From Diaminobutyricimonas sp. LJ205 (lineage in GTDB: Bacteria > Actinomycetota > Actinomycetes > Actinomycetales > Microbacteriaceae): a stretch of 64,000 nt of DNA. Position numbers and translations under genes: made by a program. Each line of letters begins with the position of its first letter. Position 1 is the stretch's first letter. Shown one piece after another: positions 57,781 through 64,000 of this stretch. The stretch lies in NCBI RefSeq assembly GCF_009755725.1, contig NZ_CP046619.1, forward strand, positions 372,001 to 436,000, in the 5' to 3' direction. Below the pieces are notes generated by a model. That model was not told the DNA's origin, did not search any database, and saw only the letters and a list, made by a program, of their open reading frames with translations.

Positions 57781-57916
57781 ATCCGCTCAGTTACCGAAAC
57801 ACCGCGACGTTCTCAGACGCCCGGACGAACCACCGCGGAGTCACCAAGACGCCGCGCGGATGGGACGGCCCCACGGGATTCGGCTCGGCGACGACGCACA
57901 TGCCGCCAGAAGCCCT

Positions 57917-59668
57917 CTAGTCGACGATCGACAACAGCAGGTGCCCCGACGAGACCGTCGTGCCGACCGCGGCGTTCACCGCGGAGACCGTGCCGTCCTT
58001 GTGCGCGGTGATCGGCTGCTCCATCTTCATCGCCTCGAGCACCAGCACCAGGTCGCCCTTGACGACCTTGTCGCCGTCGGCCACCGCGAGCTTGACGATG
58101 GTCGCCTGCATGGGCGCCTTCACCGAGTCGCCGGTGATCGTCGAGACCGCGCTGGACGCGCGGCGACGCGGGGCGGGACCGGATGCCGCGGCCCCGGTCG
58201 ACGGAAGCAGACGGGTCGGCAGCGAGACCTCGATCCGCTTGCCATCCACCTCGACGACGACCGCGTGCCGCTTCGCTGCGGGTACGGACTCGAGCAGCTC
58301 ACCGCTCCACGGTTCCAAGTCGTTGTTGAACTCGGTCTCGATCCAGCGGGTGTAGACACCGAACGGTGCTGCGGTGAACGCCGGGTCATTGACGATCGCC
58401 CGGTGGAAGGGCAGCACAGTGGGCATGCCGGCAACCTCGAACTCGTCCAGAGCGCGACGCGCCCGAGCGAGCGCCTCATCGCGGGTCGCGCCGGTGACGA
58501 TCAGCTTCGCCAGCAGCGAGTCGAACGACCCGGAGATCACGTCGCCGGCGATCACGCCGGAGTCGACGCGCACACCGGGGCCGCCGGGCGCCTTGAACAC
58601 GTGCACCGCGCCGGGCGCGGGCATGAAGTTCATCCCCGGGTCCTCGCCATTGATGCGGAACTCGAACGAGTGGCCGACCGGGGTCGGGTCGTCGTAGTCG
58701 AGCAGCCCACCCTCGGCGAGCCGGAACTGCTCGCGCACCAGGTCGATGCCGGTGACCTCTTCGGAGACCGGGTGCTCCACCTGCAGCCGGGTGTTCACCT
58801 CGAGGAAGGAGACGGTGCCGTCCTTGCCGATCAGGAACTCGCAAGTTCCGGCGCCGACGTAGCCGACCTCACGCAGGATCGCCTTCGACGCGTCGTAGAG
58901 CGCTTTGTTCTGCTCGTCGGTGAGGAACGGTGCCGGCGCCTCCTCGACGAGCTTCTGGTGACGGCGCTGCAGCGAGCAGTCACGGGTTGAGATGACCACC
59001 ACGTTGCCCTCGGCGTCGGCCAGGCACTGGGTTTCCACGTGACGGGGCTGGTCCAGGTACTTCTCGACGAAGCATTCGCCGCGACCGAACGCGGTGATCG
59101 CCTCACGGGTGGCGGACTCGAACAGCTCGGGGACCTCATCGCGGGTGCGGGCGACCTTGAGGCCGCGGCCACCGCCACCGAACGCAGCCTTGATGGCGAC
59201 CGGCAGGCCGTGCTCGTCCACGAAGGACAGCACTTCCGCGGCATCCGCAACCGGATTCAGCGTGCCAGGAGCAAGCGGCGCGCCGACCTTCTCGGCGATG
59301 TGCCGCGCGGACACCTTGTCACCCAGCTGCTCGATCGCCTCGGGCGACGGGCCGATCCAGATCAGGCCGGCACCGGTCACGGCGCGCGCGAAGTCAGCGT
59401 TCTCGGCGAGGAAGCCGTAGCCCGGGTGCACGGCGTCGGCGCCGGAGCGGCGGGCGACCGAGAGGATCTTGTCGATCACGAGGTAGGTATCGGCGCTGGT
59501 GGTGCCGTCGAGGGCGTACGCCTCGTCGGCGAGCTTGACGTGCTGGGCGTCGCGATCCTGGTCGGCGTAGACGGCGACGGCGAGGATGCCGGCATCCCGC
59601 GCCGCACGGATAACCCGTACCGCGATCTCTCCCCGGTTGGCGATAAGAACCTTCGTGATACGGACCAT
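57917..59668 (-). CDS. accA3: Acyl-CoA carboxylase alpha subunit (biotin carboxylase + BCCP)
   Basis: A 583-residue fusion. The biotin carboxylase part starts [21 protein letters not shown] and has the ATP loop [32 protein letters not shown] and [20 protein letters not shown]. The C-terminal biotinyl domain has [11 protein letters not shown] with the biotin Lys near 548. Such subunits serve several actinobacterial acyl-CoA carboxylases that make malonyl- and methylmalonyl-CoA; the beta subunits are not in the window. TAGGCT and GGAG precede the ATG. Mycobacterial accA3 lies close to maf, as here. Confidence 0.94.
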   Translation of the reverse strand: MVRITKVLIANRGEIAVRVIRAARDAGILAVAVYADQDRDAQHVKLADEAYALDGTTSADTYLVIDKILSVARRSGADAVHPGYGFLAENADFARAVTGAGLIWIGPSPEAIEQLGDKVSARHIAEKVGAPLAPGTLNPVADAAEVLSFVDEHGLPVAIKAAFGGGGRGLKVARTRDEVPELFESATREAITAFGRGECFVEKYLDQPRHVETQCLADAEGNVVVISTRDCSLQRRHQKLVEEAPAPFLTDEQNKALYDASKAILREVGYVGAGTCEFLIGKDGTVSFLEVNTRLQVEHPVSEEVTGIDLVREQFRLAEGGLLDYDDPTPVGHSFEFRINGEDPGMNFMPAPGAVHVFKAPGGPGVRVDSGVIAGDVISGSFDSLLAKLIVTGATRDEALARARRALDEFEVAGMPTVLPFHRAIVNDPAFTAAPFGVYTRWIETEFNNDLEPWSGELLESVPAAKRHAVVVEVDGKRIEVSLPTRLLPSTGAAASGPAPRRRASSAVSTITGDSVKAPMQATIVKLAVADGDKVVKGDLVLVLEAMKMEQPITAHKDGTVSAVNAAVGTTVSSGHLLLSIVD

Positions 59669-59775
59669 AGTTCTCCAGCCTACGGTCGCGGATACCGCAG
59701 CTTTTTGGGTGGCGCCTACAAAAACCCGAGGAAGGCCCTGCGTGACACCTACAAAACCCCGCGATCGGGTGGCAT

Positions 59776-59839
59776 CCGTGAGGTGCCCAAAAGTCCTAGT
59801 CGGAGAGCCCGCTCACTAGGACTTTTGGGCACCTCACGG
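59776..59839. repeat. Perfect inverted repeat with 25-bp arms
   Basis: Arms 59776-59800 and 59815-59839 are exact reverse complements (they contain GAGGTGCCCAAAAGTCCTAG) around a 14-base loop. It lies between maf and the biotin carboxylase gene, both on the minus strand. No T run follows, so simple termination does not explain it. Confidence 0.85.
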
Positions 59840-59862
59840 GAGAACGCGGGGCGCAGCCGGAG

Positions 59863-60495
59863 TCAGCGGTTCCAGAACTGGTGCAGCGGGATGTCGAAGC
59901 CGGCGCGCAGCAGGTGCCGCAGCGTCGGCACCGAGAGTCCGATCACGGTGGACGGCGCGCCGTCGACCGAGGTGATGAACGCGGCGCCCCGTCCGTCCAC
60001 GGTGAAAGCGCCGGCGACCTCGAGCGGTTCGCCGGTCGCGATGTAGGCGTCGATCTCGTCCTCGGTGATATCCGGCGCGAACGACACGGTCGCGTCCTCG
60101 ACGCCGCCATACTCGCCGCGCACCTCGCCGCCGCGGTGATCGATCAACCAGTGACCGGAGTGCAGCACACCGCTGCGGCCGACCATCGCCTGCCAGCGGG
60201 ACCGGGCGACGGAGGGCTCATGCGGCTTGCCGTAAACCACGCCGTCGAACTCGAACGCGGAGTCGCCGCCGAGGATGAACCCGTCGAACGGGTCCCCGTC
60301 GACGAAATGTCCGAGGACCGCGGTAGCTTTCGCGCGTGCGAGTTCCAGCACCATCTGCCCCGGTGTCACCGGGCCGAGGGCTGCCGTCACGGCTTCCTCG
60401 TCCACCCCCGGACTGATCAGTCCGGCCGGTTCGATGCCCGCCGCTCGCAGTGTCGCCAGTCGAGCGGGTGAGGTCGACGCGAGGTAGAGGCGCAC
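59863..60495 (-). CDS. maf: Maf-family nucleoside triphosphate pyrophosphatase
   Basis: A 210-residue house-cleaning pyrophosphatase that hydrolyses non-canonical or excess NTPs. LYLASTSPARLATLRAAGI (family start), AFEFDGVVYGKPHE with the preceding LGGDSAF, GRSGVLHSGHWL and EPLEVAGAFTVDGRGAAFI are present. A GTG start with AGGAG five bases upstream is used. It is divergent from the TrmA-type gene. Confidence 0.92.
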   Translation of the reverse strand: MRLYLASTSPARLATLRAAGIEPAGLISPGVDEEAVTAALGPVTPGQMVLELARAKATAVLGHFVDGDPFDGFILGGDSAFEFDGVVYGKPHEPSVARSRWQAMVGRSGVLHSGHWLIDHRGGEVRGEYGGVEDATVSFAPDITEDEIDAYIATGEPLEVAGAFTVDGRGAAFITSVDGAPSTVIGLSVPTLRHLLRAGFDIPLHQFWNR

Positions 60496-60504
60496 GCGGG
60501 CTCC

Positions 60505-60510
60505 TATGCT
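60505..60510 (+). promoter_or_regulatory. -10 hexamer TATGCT of a leaderless gene
   Basis: TATGCT ends six bases before the ATG of the RNA methyltransferase gene, within a 21-bp divergent gap. Confidence 0.55.
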
Positions 60511-60516
60511 CGAAGG

Positions 60517-61755
60517 ATGGGTGAATGGATCGGACGCGACGTCGAGCTTGAGGTTACCAATATCGCCCACGGCGGCATCTCCGTGGCGCGGCATGACGGC
60601 AGGGTGATCTTCGTCTCCGACGCGATCCCCGGTGAGACCGTGCGCGCGCGGATCAGTGACGACCGCAAGAAGAGTTTCTGGCGGGCGGACACCGTCGAGG
60701 TGCTGAAACCGAGCGAGCACCGCCGCGAGCACGTCTGGTCGGCGGCCTCCGTCGACCGTGATCCCGACAACCGGGCCGGCGGCGCCGAGTTCGGGCATAT
60801 CGAGATCGGCCACCAGCGCGAGCTGAAGCGCCAGGTGCTCACCGACGCGCTCAAGCGGATGGCGAAGCTGGAGACGGGTGTTGCGGCGGATGTCACCGTC
60901 GAGCCGCTGCCCGGCCCGGCCGACGGCACCGGCTGGCGCACCCGGCTGCGGCTGCACGTGGACGAGAGTGGCGTGATCGGTCCGTACGCGGTCCGCTCAC
61001 ACCGGGTGATCCCGGTGCGCGACCTGCCACTGGCGGTCGACGAGGTCGCCGAAACGGCTCCGCTCGGCGACCGGTTCCCCGGCGAGGACCACGTCGACGT
61101 GCTGGCGCCCTCCGAGAGCGGCGCTCGGCTGATCATCGGCAAGCAGGCCCGCAGCGAGATCACCGAGCGGGTCGGCGAGCGTGAGTTCAAGCTGTCGGAC
61201 TCCGGTTTCTGGCAGGTGCACCGGCATGCCGCGGTGACCCTCACCGAGGCGGTGCAGCAGGCGATCGACGACGCCCTGTTCGACCCGAAGGCCGCGAACC
61301 TCGACCTGTACGGCGGCGTCGGCCTGCTCGCCGCGGCCGTCGGCGACCGGTTCGGCAGCACCGTGCGCATCACCAGTGTCGAGTCGGACCCGGATGCCAC
61401 GGACCACGCCGCCCGGAACCTCGCCGACTGGCTCGGGGCGAACGCCGTCACCGGACGCGTTGAGCGCTGGGTGCGTGAGCTCGCGGCATCCGCGGGCCCG
61501 GCCGAGCGCGCACGCCTCGAGAAGGCGACCGTCGTGCTCGACCCGCCGCGCTCGGGAGCCGGGCGTGAGGTCGTCGACACCCTCGCCGGCTTGAACCCCG
61601 CCCAGGTGGTCTACGTCGCCTGCGACCCGGTGGCGTTCGCGCGCGATGTCGATCTGTTCCGTGGCCACGGGTACGAGCTGACCAAACTGCGGGCGCTCGA
61701 CATGTTCCCGAACACGCACCATGTGGAGGCCGTCGGTTCACTGACCCGCGTCTGA
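60517..61755 (+). CDS. TrmA/RlmD-family RNA 5-methyluridine methyltransferase
   Basis: A 412-residue class I SAM-dependent methyltransferase. An N-terminal TRAM domain (ELEVTNIAHGGISVARHDGR) is followed by the central domain and the SAM site LDLYGGVGLLAAAVGD. The catalytic region has VLDPPRSGAG and the nucleophile Cys in VYVACDPVAFARD. The four Fe-S cysteines of E. coli RlmD are absent; the corresponding stretch reads RAGGAEFGHIEIGH. It should methylate U to m5U in rRNA or tRNA. Confidence 0.9.
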   Translation: MGEWIGRDVELEVTNIAHGGISVARHDGRVIFVSDAIPGETVRARISDDRKKSFWRADTVEVLKPSEHRREHVWSAASVDRDPDNRAGGAEFGHIEIGHQRELKRQVLTDALKRMAKLETGVAADVTVEPLPGPADGTGWRTRLRLHVDESGVIGPYAVRSHRVIPVRDLPLAVDEVAETAPLGDRFPGEDHVDVLAPSESGARLIIGKQARSEITERVGEREFKLSDSGFWQVHRHAAVTLTEAVQQAIDDALFDPKAANLDLYGGVGLLAAAVGDRFGSTVRITSVESDPDATDHAARNLADWLGANAVTGRVERWVRELAASAGPAERARLEKATVVLDPPRSGAGREVVDTLAGLNPAQVVYVACDPVAFARDVDLFRGHGYELTKLRALDMFPNTHHVEAVGSLTRV

Positions 61756-61798
61756 GGGTCGCTACGATGGACGAGGTTCACGGGGGCGAGGAGACAGC

Positions 61799-62485
61799 AT
61801 GACGATGGTGGCAGACGCACAGGCGACGCCGGTCCGAGTGGCGGTCGTTGACGACCATGAATCGGTGCGGCTGGGGCTGAAGGCTGCTTTCACCGACGAG
61901 GGCTTCGACTTCCTCGTCGCCACCTCGACTGTCGGCGACCTCGCGCAGGGCCTCGACGGACGCGAATGCGACGTGGTCGTGCTCGACCTGTCGCTCGGCG
62001 ACGGCTCCACCGTGACCGAGAACGTGAAGAGCGTCCAGGCGCTCGGCGCGGCGGTGCTCGTGCACTCGATCGCCGATCGGGTCGCCAGCGTGCGTGAGGC
62101 GCTCGCCGCGGGGGCGGCCGGCGTCATCCCGAAGTCCTCGGCGACCAAGACCGTGCTGGCCGCGGCGGCCACCGTCGCGCGCGGCGAGGTGCTGAACAAC
62201 CTCGAGTGGGCGAGCGCGATCGACGCCGACCGTGACTTCGCCAAGGCGCAGCTGGGTCGCCGTGAGCGCGAGATCCTGCACCTGTACGCCTCCGGCCTAC
62301 CGCTGAAGCTCGCCGCCGAGCAGCTCGGCATCGGCTACTCGACCGCGCGCGAGTACCTCGACCGGATCCGAGTGAAGTATGTCGAGGTGGGACGCCCCGC
62401 CCCGACCAAGGTTGACCTGCTGCGCCGTGCGGTAGAAGACGGCATCCTGCCCGGGCTGGACCCTGATGCCGACGATGAGCAGTAG
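61799..62485 (+). CDS. Response regulator, NarL/LuxR-like
   Basis: A 228-residue two-component regulator. The receiver has the acidic pair D18/D19, phospho-acceptor Asp63 (VVVLDLSLGDG), Ser90 and Lys112 (VIPKSSA). The C-terminal helix-turn-helix is LGRREREILHLYASGLPLKLAAEQLGIGYSTAREYLDRI (in part), LuxR-like. GAGGAG precedes the ATG. The last 20 bases overlap the start of the histidine kinase, its likely partner. Confidence 0.92.
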   Translation: MTMVADAQATPVRVAVVDDHESVRLGLKAAFTDEGFDFLVATSTVGDLAQGLDGRECDVVVLDLSLGDGSTVTENVKSVQALGAAVLVHSIADRVASVREALAAGAAGVIPKSSATKTVLAAAATVARGEVLNNLEWASAIDADRDFAKAQLGRREREILHLYASGLPLKLAAEQLGIGYSTAREYLDRIRVKYVEVGRPAPTKVDLLRRAVEDGILPGLDPDADDEQ

Positions 62486-63764
62486 CCTCCCGGAGTCCCT
62501 AAAGTCCCACCCCCCTCTCAAACCGACCCGAAACCCGATCAGTCGCCGCCGGGTCGAAACGGTGATGACGCGCAGCGTCGCGGTCTTCGGCCTGCTGTTC
62601 GGCGCGCAGACCGTGCCGGCGATGGTCGCCCAGATCGATCAGGCTCCACCGGTATGGGCAGCCGCGGTCGTCACCGGACTGTTCGGCAGTCTCATCCTCG
62701 CGTTCGCCGCGTCGCTCGCCCAGTTCGGTGTCCGGGTCGCCAACCACATCGTGCCGCTGGCGTACGTTGCCGCGCTGATCAGCTGGCCATTCACCGTCGA
62801 GGACCCGGCTTCCGCGTCCGCGGGTAACCACTGGCTGTACTACATGCTGACCGTCGCCACCTCGTCGGCGGCGATCGGGATGTCGCGGCGGTGGGCGACG
62901 GCATACCTGTTGGCCGTGCCCGTGCTCTACGGCGTGATCCGGCTCACCCCGCAGGGCGGCGGCTCCACCGGGGTACAAGCCGCGCTCGACGTGATGTACG
63001 CGATCCTGCTCGGCGGCGCGGTGCTGATCATGATGACGATGCTCAGGCAGGCCTCGAGCGCGGTGGATGCCGCGCAGTCCACGGCGCTGGACCGGTACGG
63101 ATCGGCCGTGCGCCAGCACGCGACCGACCTGGAGCGGGTGCAGGTCGACGCCATCGTGCACGACAGTGTGCTGACCACGTTCATTTCCGCGGGGCGCGCG
63201 GAATCTCCCGAGGCCAAGGCCCTCGCCGCGGACATGGCCAGGCTGGCCATCCGCCACTTGCGCGATGCCGCCGCGGTCGGCCCGGATGACGGAACCACCA
63301 TCCGCGCCAATGTCGTCGCCAAACGGATTGCCGCGGCGGCGGGCGCTGTGGCGGTCGACATGGACGTGGTCGTGCAGTCCGTCGGAGCGGTGCGGCTGCC
63401 GACCGGCGCCGCCGATGCGCTCTACTCGGCGGCTGTGCAGGCGGTCGTCAACTCGCAGCAGCACGCCGGCCATCAGCGAGGCATCCGCCGCTGGGTGCGC
63501 ATCAGCGGAATCGCCGACGGCCTGGCGATCGAGGTCGGCGACACCGGCGTGGGCTTCGATGTCGACACCATCCCGCAGGAACGCCTGGGCGTGCGCGTCT
63601 CGATCATCGAACGGCTGGAGGGCGTCGGCGGGCGTGCCGAGGTGCGCAGCGCCCCCGGGCACGGCTGTGTCGTCGACATCCGCTGGCCTCACCGCCCGGC
63701 GTCACCCGGTTCCCCCGTCGAGGCCGACGATGAGGACGATGAGGACGATGAGGTGAACGAATGA
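62466..63764 (+). CDS. Membrane histidine kinase (NarX-like ATPase)
   Basis: A 432-residue sensor with about five or six N-terminal membrane helices (40-195) and no large extracellular domain. The phosphorylation helix holds His232-Asp233 (DAIVHDSVLTTFIS). The ATPase has the N box VVNSQQHAG (Asn329) and G1 box GDTGVGFDVD (358-367), then GGRAEVRSAPGHG. The end (419-432) is almost purely Asp/Glu, encoded by GATGAGGAC repeats. The start is uncertain; ATG codons at 62466 and 62475 are both possible and overlap the regulator gene. Confidence 0.87.
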   Translation: MPTMSSSLPESLKSHPPLKPTRNPISRRRVETVMTRSVAVFGLLFGAQTVPAMVAQIDQAPPVWAAAVVTGLFGSLILAFAASLAQFGVRVANHIVPLAYVAALISWPFTVEDPASASAGNHWLYYMLTVATSSAAIGMSRRWATAYLLAVPVLYGVIRLTPQGGGSTGVQAALDVMYAILLGGAVLIMMTMLRQASSAVDAAQSTALDRYGSAVRQHATDLERVQVDAIVHDSVLTTFISAGRAESPEAKALAADMARLAIRHLRDAAAVGPDDGTTIRANVVAKRIAAAAGAVAVDMDVVVQSVGAVRLPTGAADALYSAAVQAVVNSQQHAGHQRGIRRWVRISGIADGLAIEVGDTGVGFDVDTIPQERLGVRVSIIERLEGVGGRAEVRSAPGHGCVVDIRWPHRPASPGSPVEADDEDDEDDEVNE

Positions 63765-64000
63765 ACATCGGCATCCCCCGCGTTCTGGTCCTCGCGATCG
63801 CCAGCCTGTTCTCGGGCTACCACCTGGTGCTGGCCGCCTACTCGCTGCTGGCCGACTACGCCGCCGACAACGTGCCGATCATCGTCGCCATGGCGCTCTA
63901 CGCCGCGGCAACCGCGCTCAGCCTGGCCCCGACCAAGGGCAAGCGGATGCCCCGCTGGATCGCAGCCATCACCGTCGCTGTCGCGATCGCGCTCCCGCTG
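63761..64000 (+). CDS. Membrane protein, N-terminal part
   Basis: Eighty codons are inside the window; the gene continues beyond it. The ATG overlaps the kinase stop by four bases (ATGA), so it belongs to the same operon. Hydrophobic segments at about 7-28 (VLVLAIASLFSGYHLVLAAY) and 36-54 are followed by PTKGKRMPRW and a third helix. No family is recognisable. It may be an accessory component of the two-component system. Confidence 0.7.
   Translation, partial: MNIGIPRVLVLAIASLFSGYHLVLAAYSLLADYAADNVPIIVAMALYAAATALSLAPTKGKRMPRWIAAITVAVAIALPL

Overview
The window is high-GC, gene-dense DNA from an actinobacterium, most likely of the Microbacteriaceae type. The evidence is a Cys-less lipoamide-dehydrogenase-like flavoprotein of the mycobacterial LpdA kind, a trimeric-type purine nucleoside phosphorylase next to a PGM2-like mutase, many leaderless genes (a NANNNT -10 hexamer 6-7 nt before the start codon), dispersed palindromic repeats built on GGTCGAGCTTGCCGAGACC, and many GGATGC/GCATCC hexamers. 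From memory of the M. tuberculosis map, the order sdhBADC - nucleoside catabolism - add - mutase - purine nucleoside phosphorylase - lpdA - biotin carboxylase - maf resembles the Rv3282-Rv3319 neighbourhood, so 31-60 kb is probably an old conserved actinobacterial block with a nucleoside ABC importer inserted. There are no phage genes, transposases or CRISPR arrays.

Layout. 0-7.7 kb: end of a secreted hydrolase, TetR regulator, tRNA-Thr(CGT), SnoaL-like protein facing an ECF sigma factor, secreted CAP-domain protein, DacB-type D-Ala-D-Ala carboxypeptidase, nicotinamidase, unknown membrane protein, SpoU rRNA methyltransferase and a small membrane protein. 8-17.3 kb: GH38 alpha-mannosidase, ABC exporter, a three-gene ABC-2 export system and an MHS-type MFS transporter. 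17.4-21.1 kb: riboflavin operon ribD-ribE-ribBA-ribH under an FMN riboswitch. 21.2-28.6 kb: repeat-rich membrane protein, HAD hydrolase, GNAT, trpS, exonuclease III, YihY protein, and PTS enzyme I with a mirror-image divergent promoter. 28.9-31 kb: two secreted surface proteins, one with four cysteine-free chaplin-like repeats. 31-34.5 kb: sdhCDAB. 35-37.4 kb: GDP-mannose-type glycosyltransferase and mannose-1-phosphate guanylyltransferase, divergent.

37.5-53.2 kb is a nucleoside scavenging block. Two BMP lipoproteins, a double ABC ATPase and two permeases import nucleosides; cytidine deaminase, thymidine phosphorylase, a nucleoside hydrolase, adenosine deaminase and purine nucleoside phosphorylase break them down, and a mutase probably links ribose-1-phosphate to ribose-5-phosphate. 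A PTS IIA/IIB pair without a IIC sits directly behind adenosine deaminase. 53.4-64 kb: MarR regulator and siderophore-interacting flavoprotein, LpdA-like flavoprotein, an orphan AbiEi-like protein flanked by related repeat modules, biotin carboxylase/BCCP, Maf, a TrmA-type RNA methyltransferase, a response regulator/histidine kinase pair and the start of a membrane protein.

The most unusual items are the chaplin-like surface pair, palindromic repeats that have become protein-coding sequence in three genes, the mirror promoter between the YihY gene and ptsI, the repeat-flanked AbiEi-like gene, the orphan PTS IIA/IIB pair and a perfect 25-bp-arm inverted repeat between maf and the biotin carboxylase gene.
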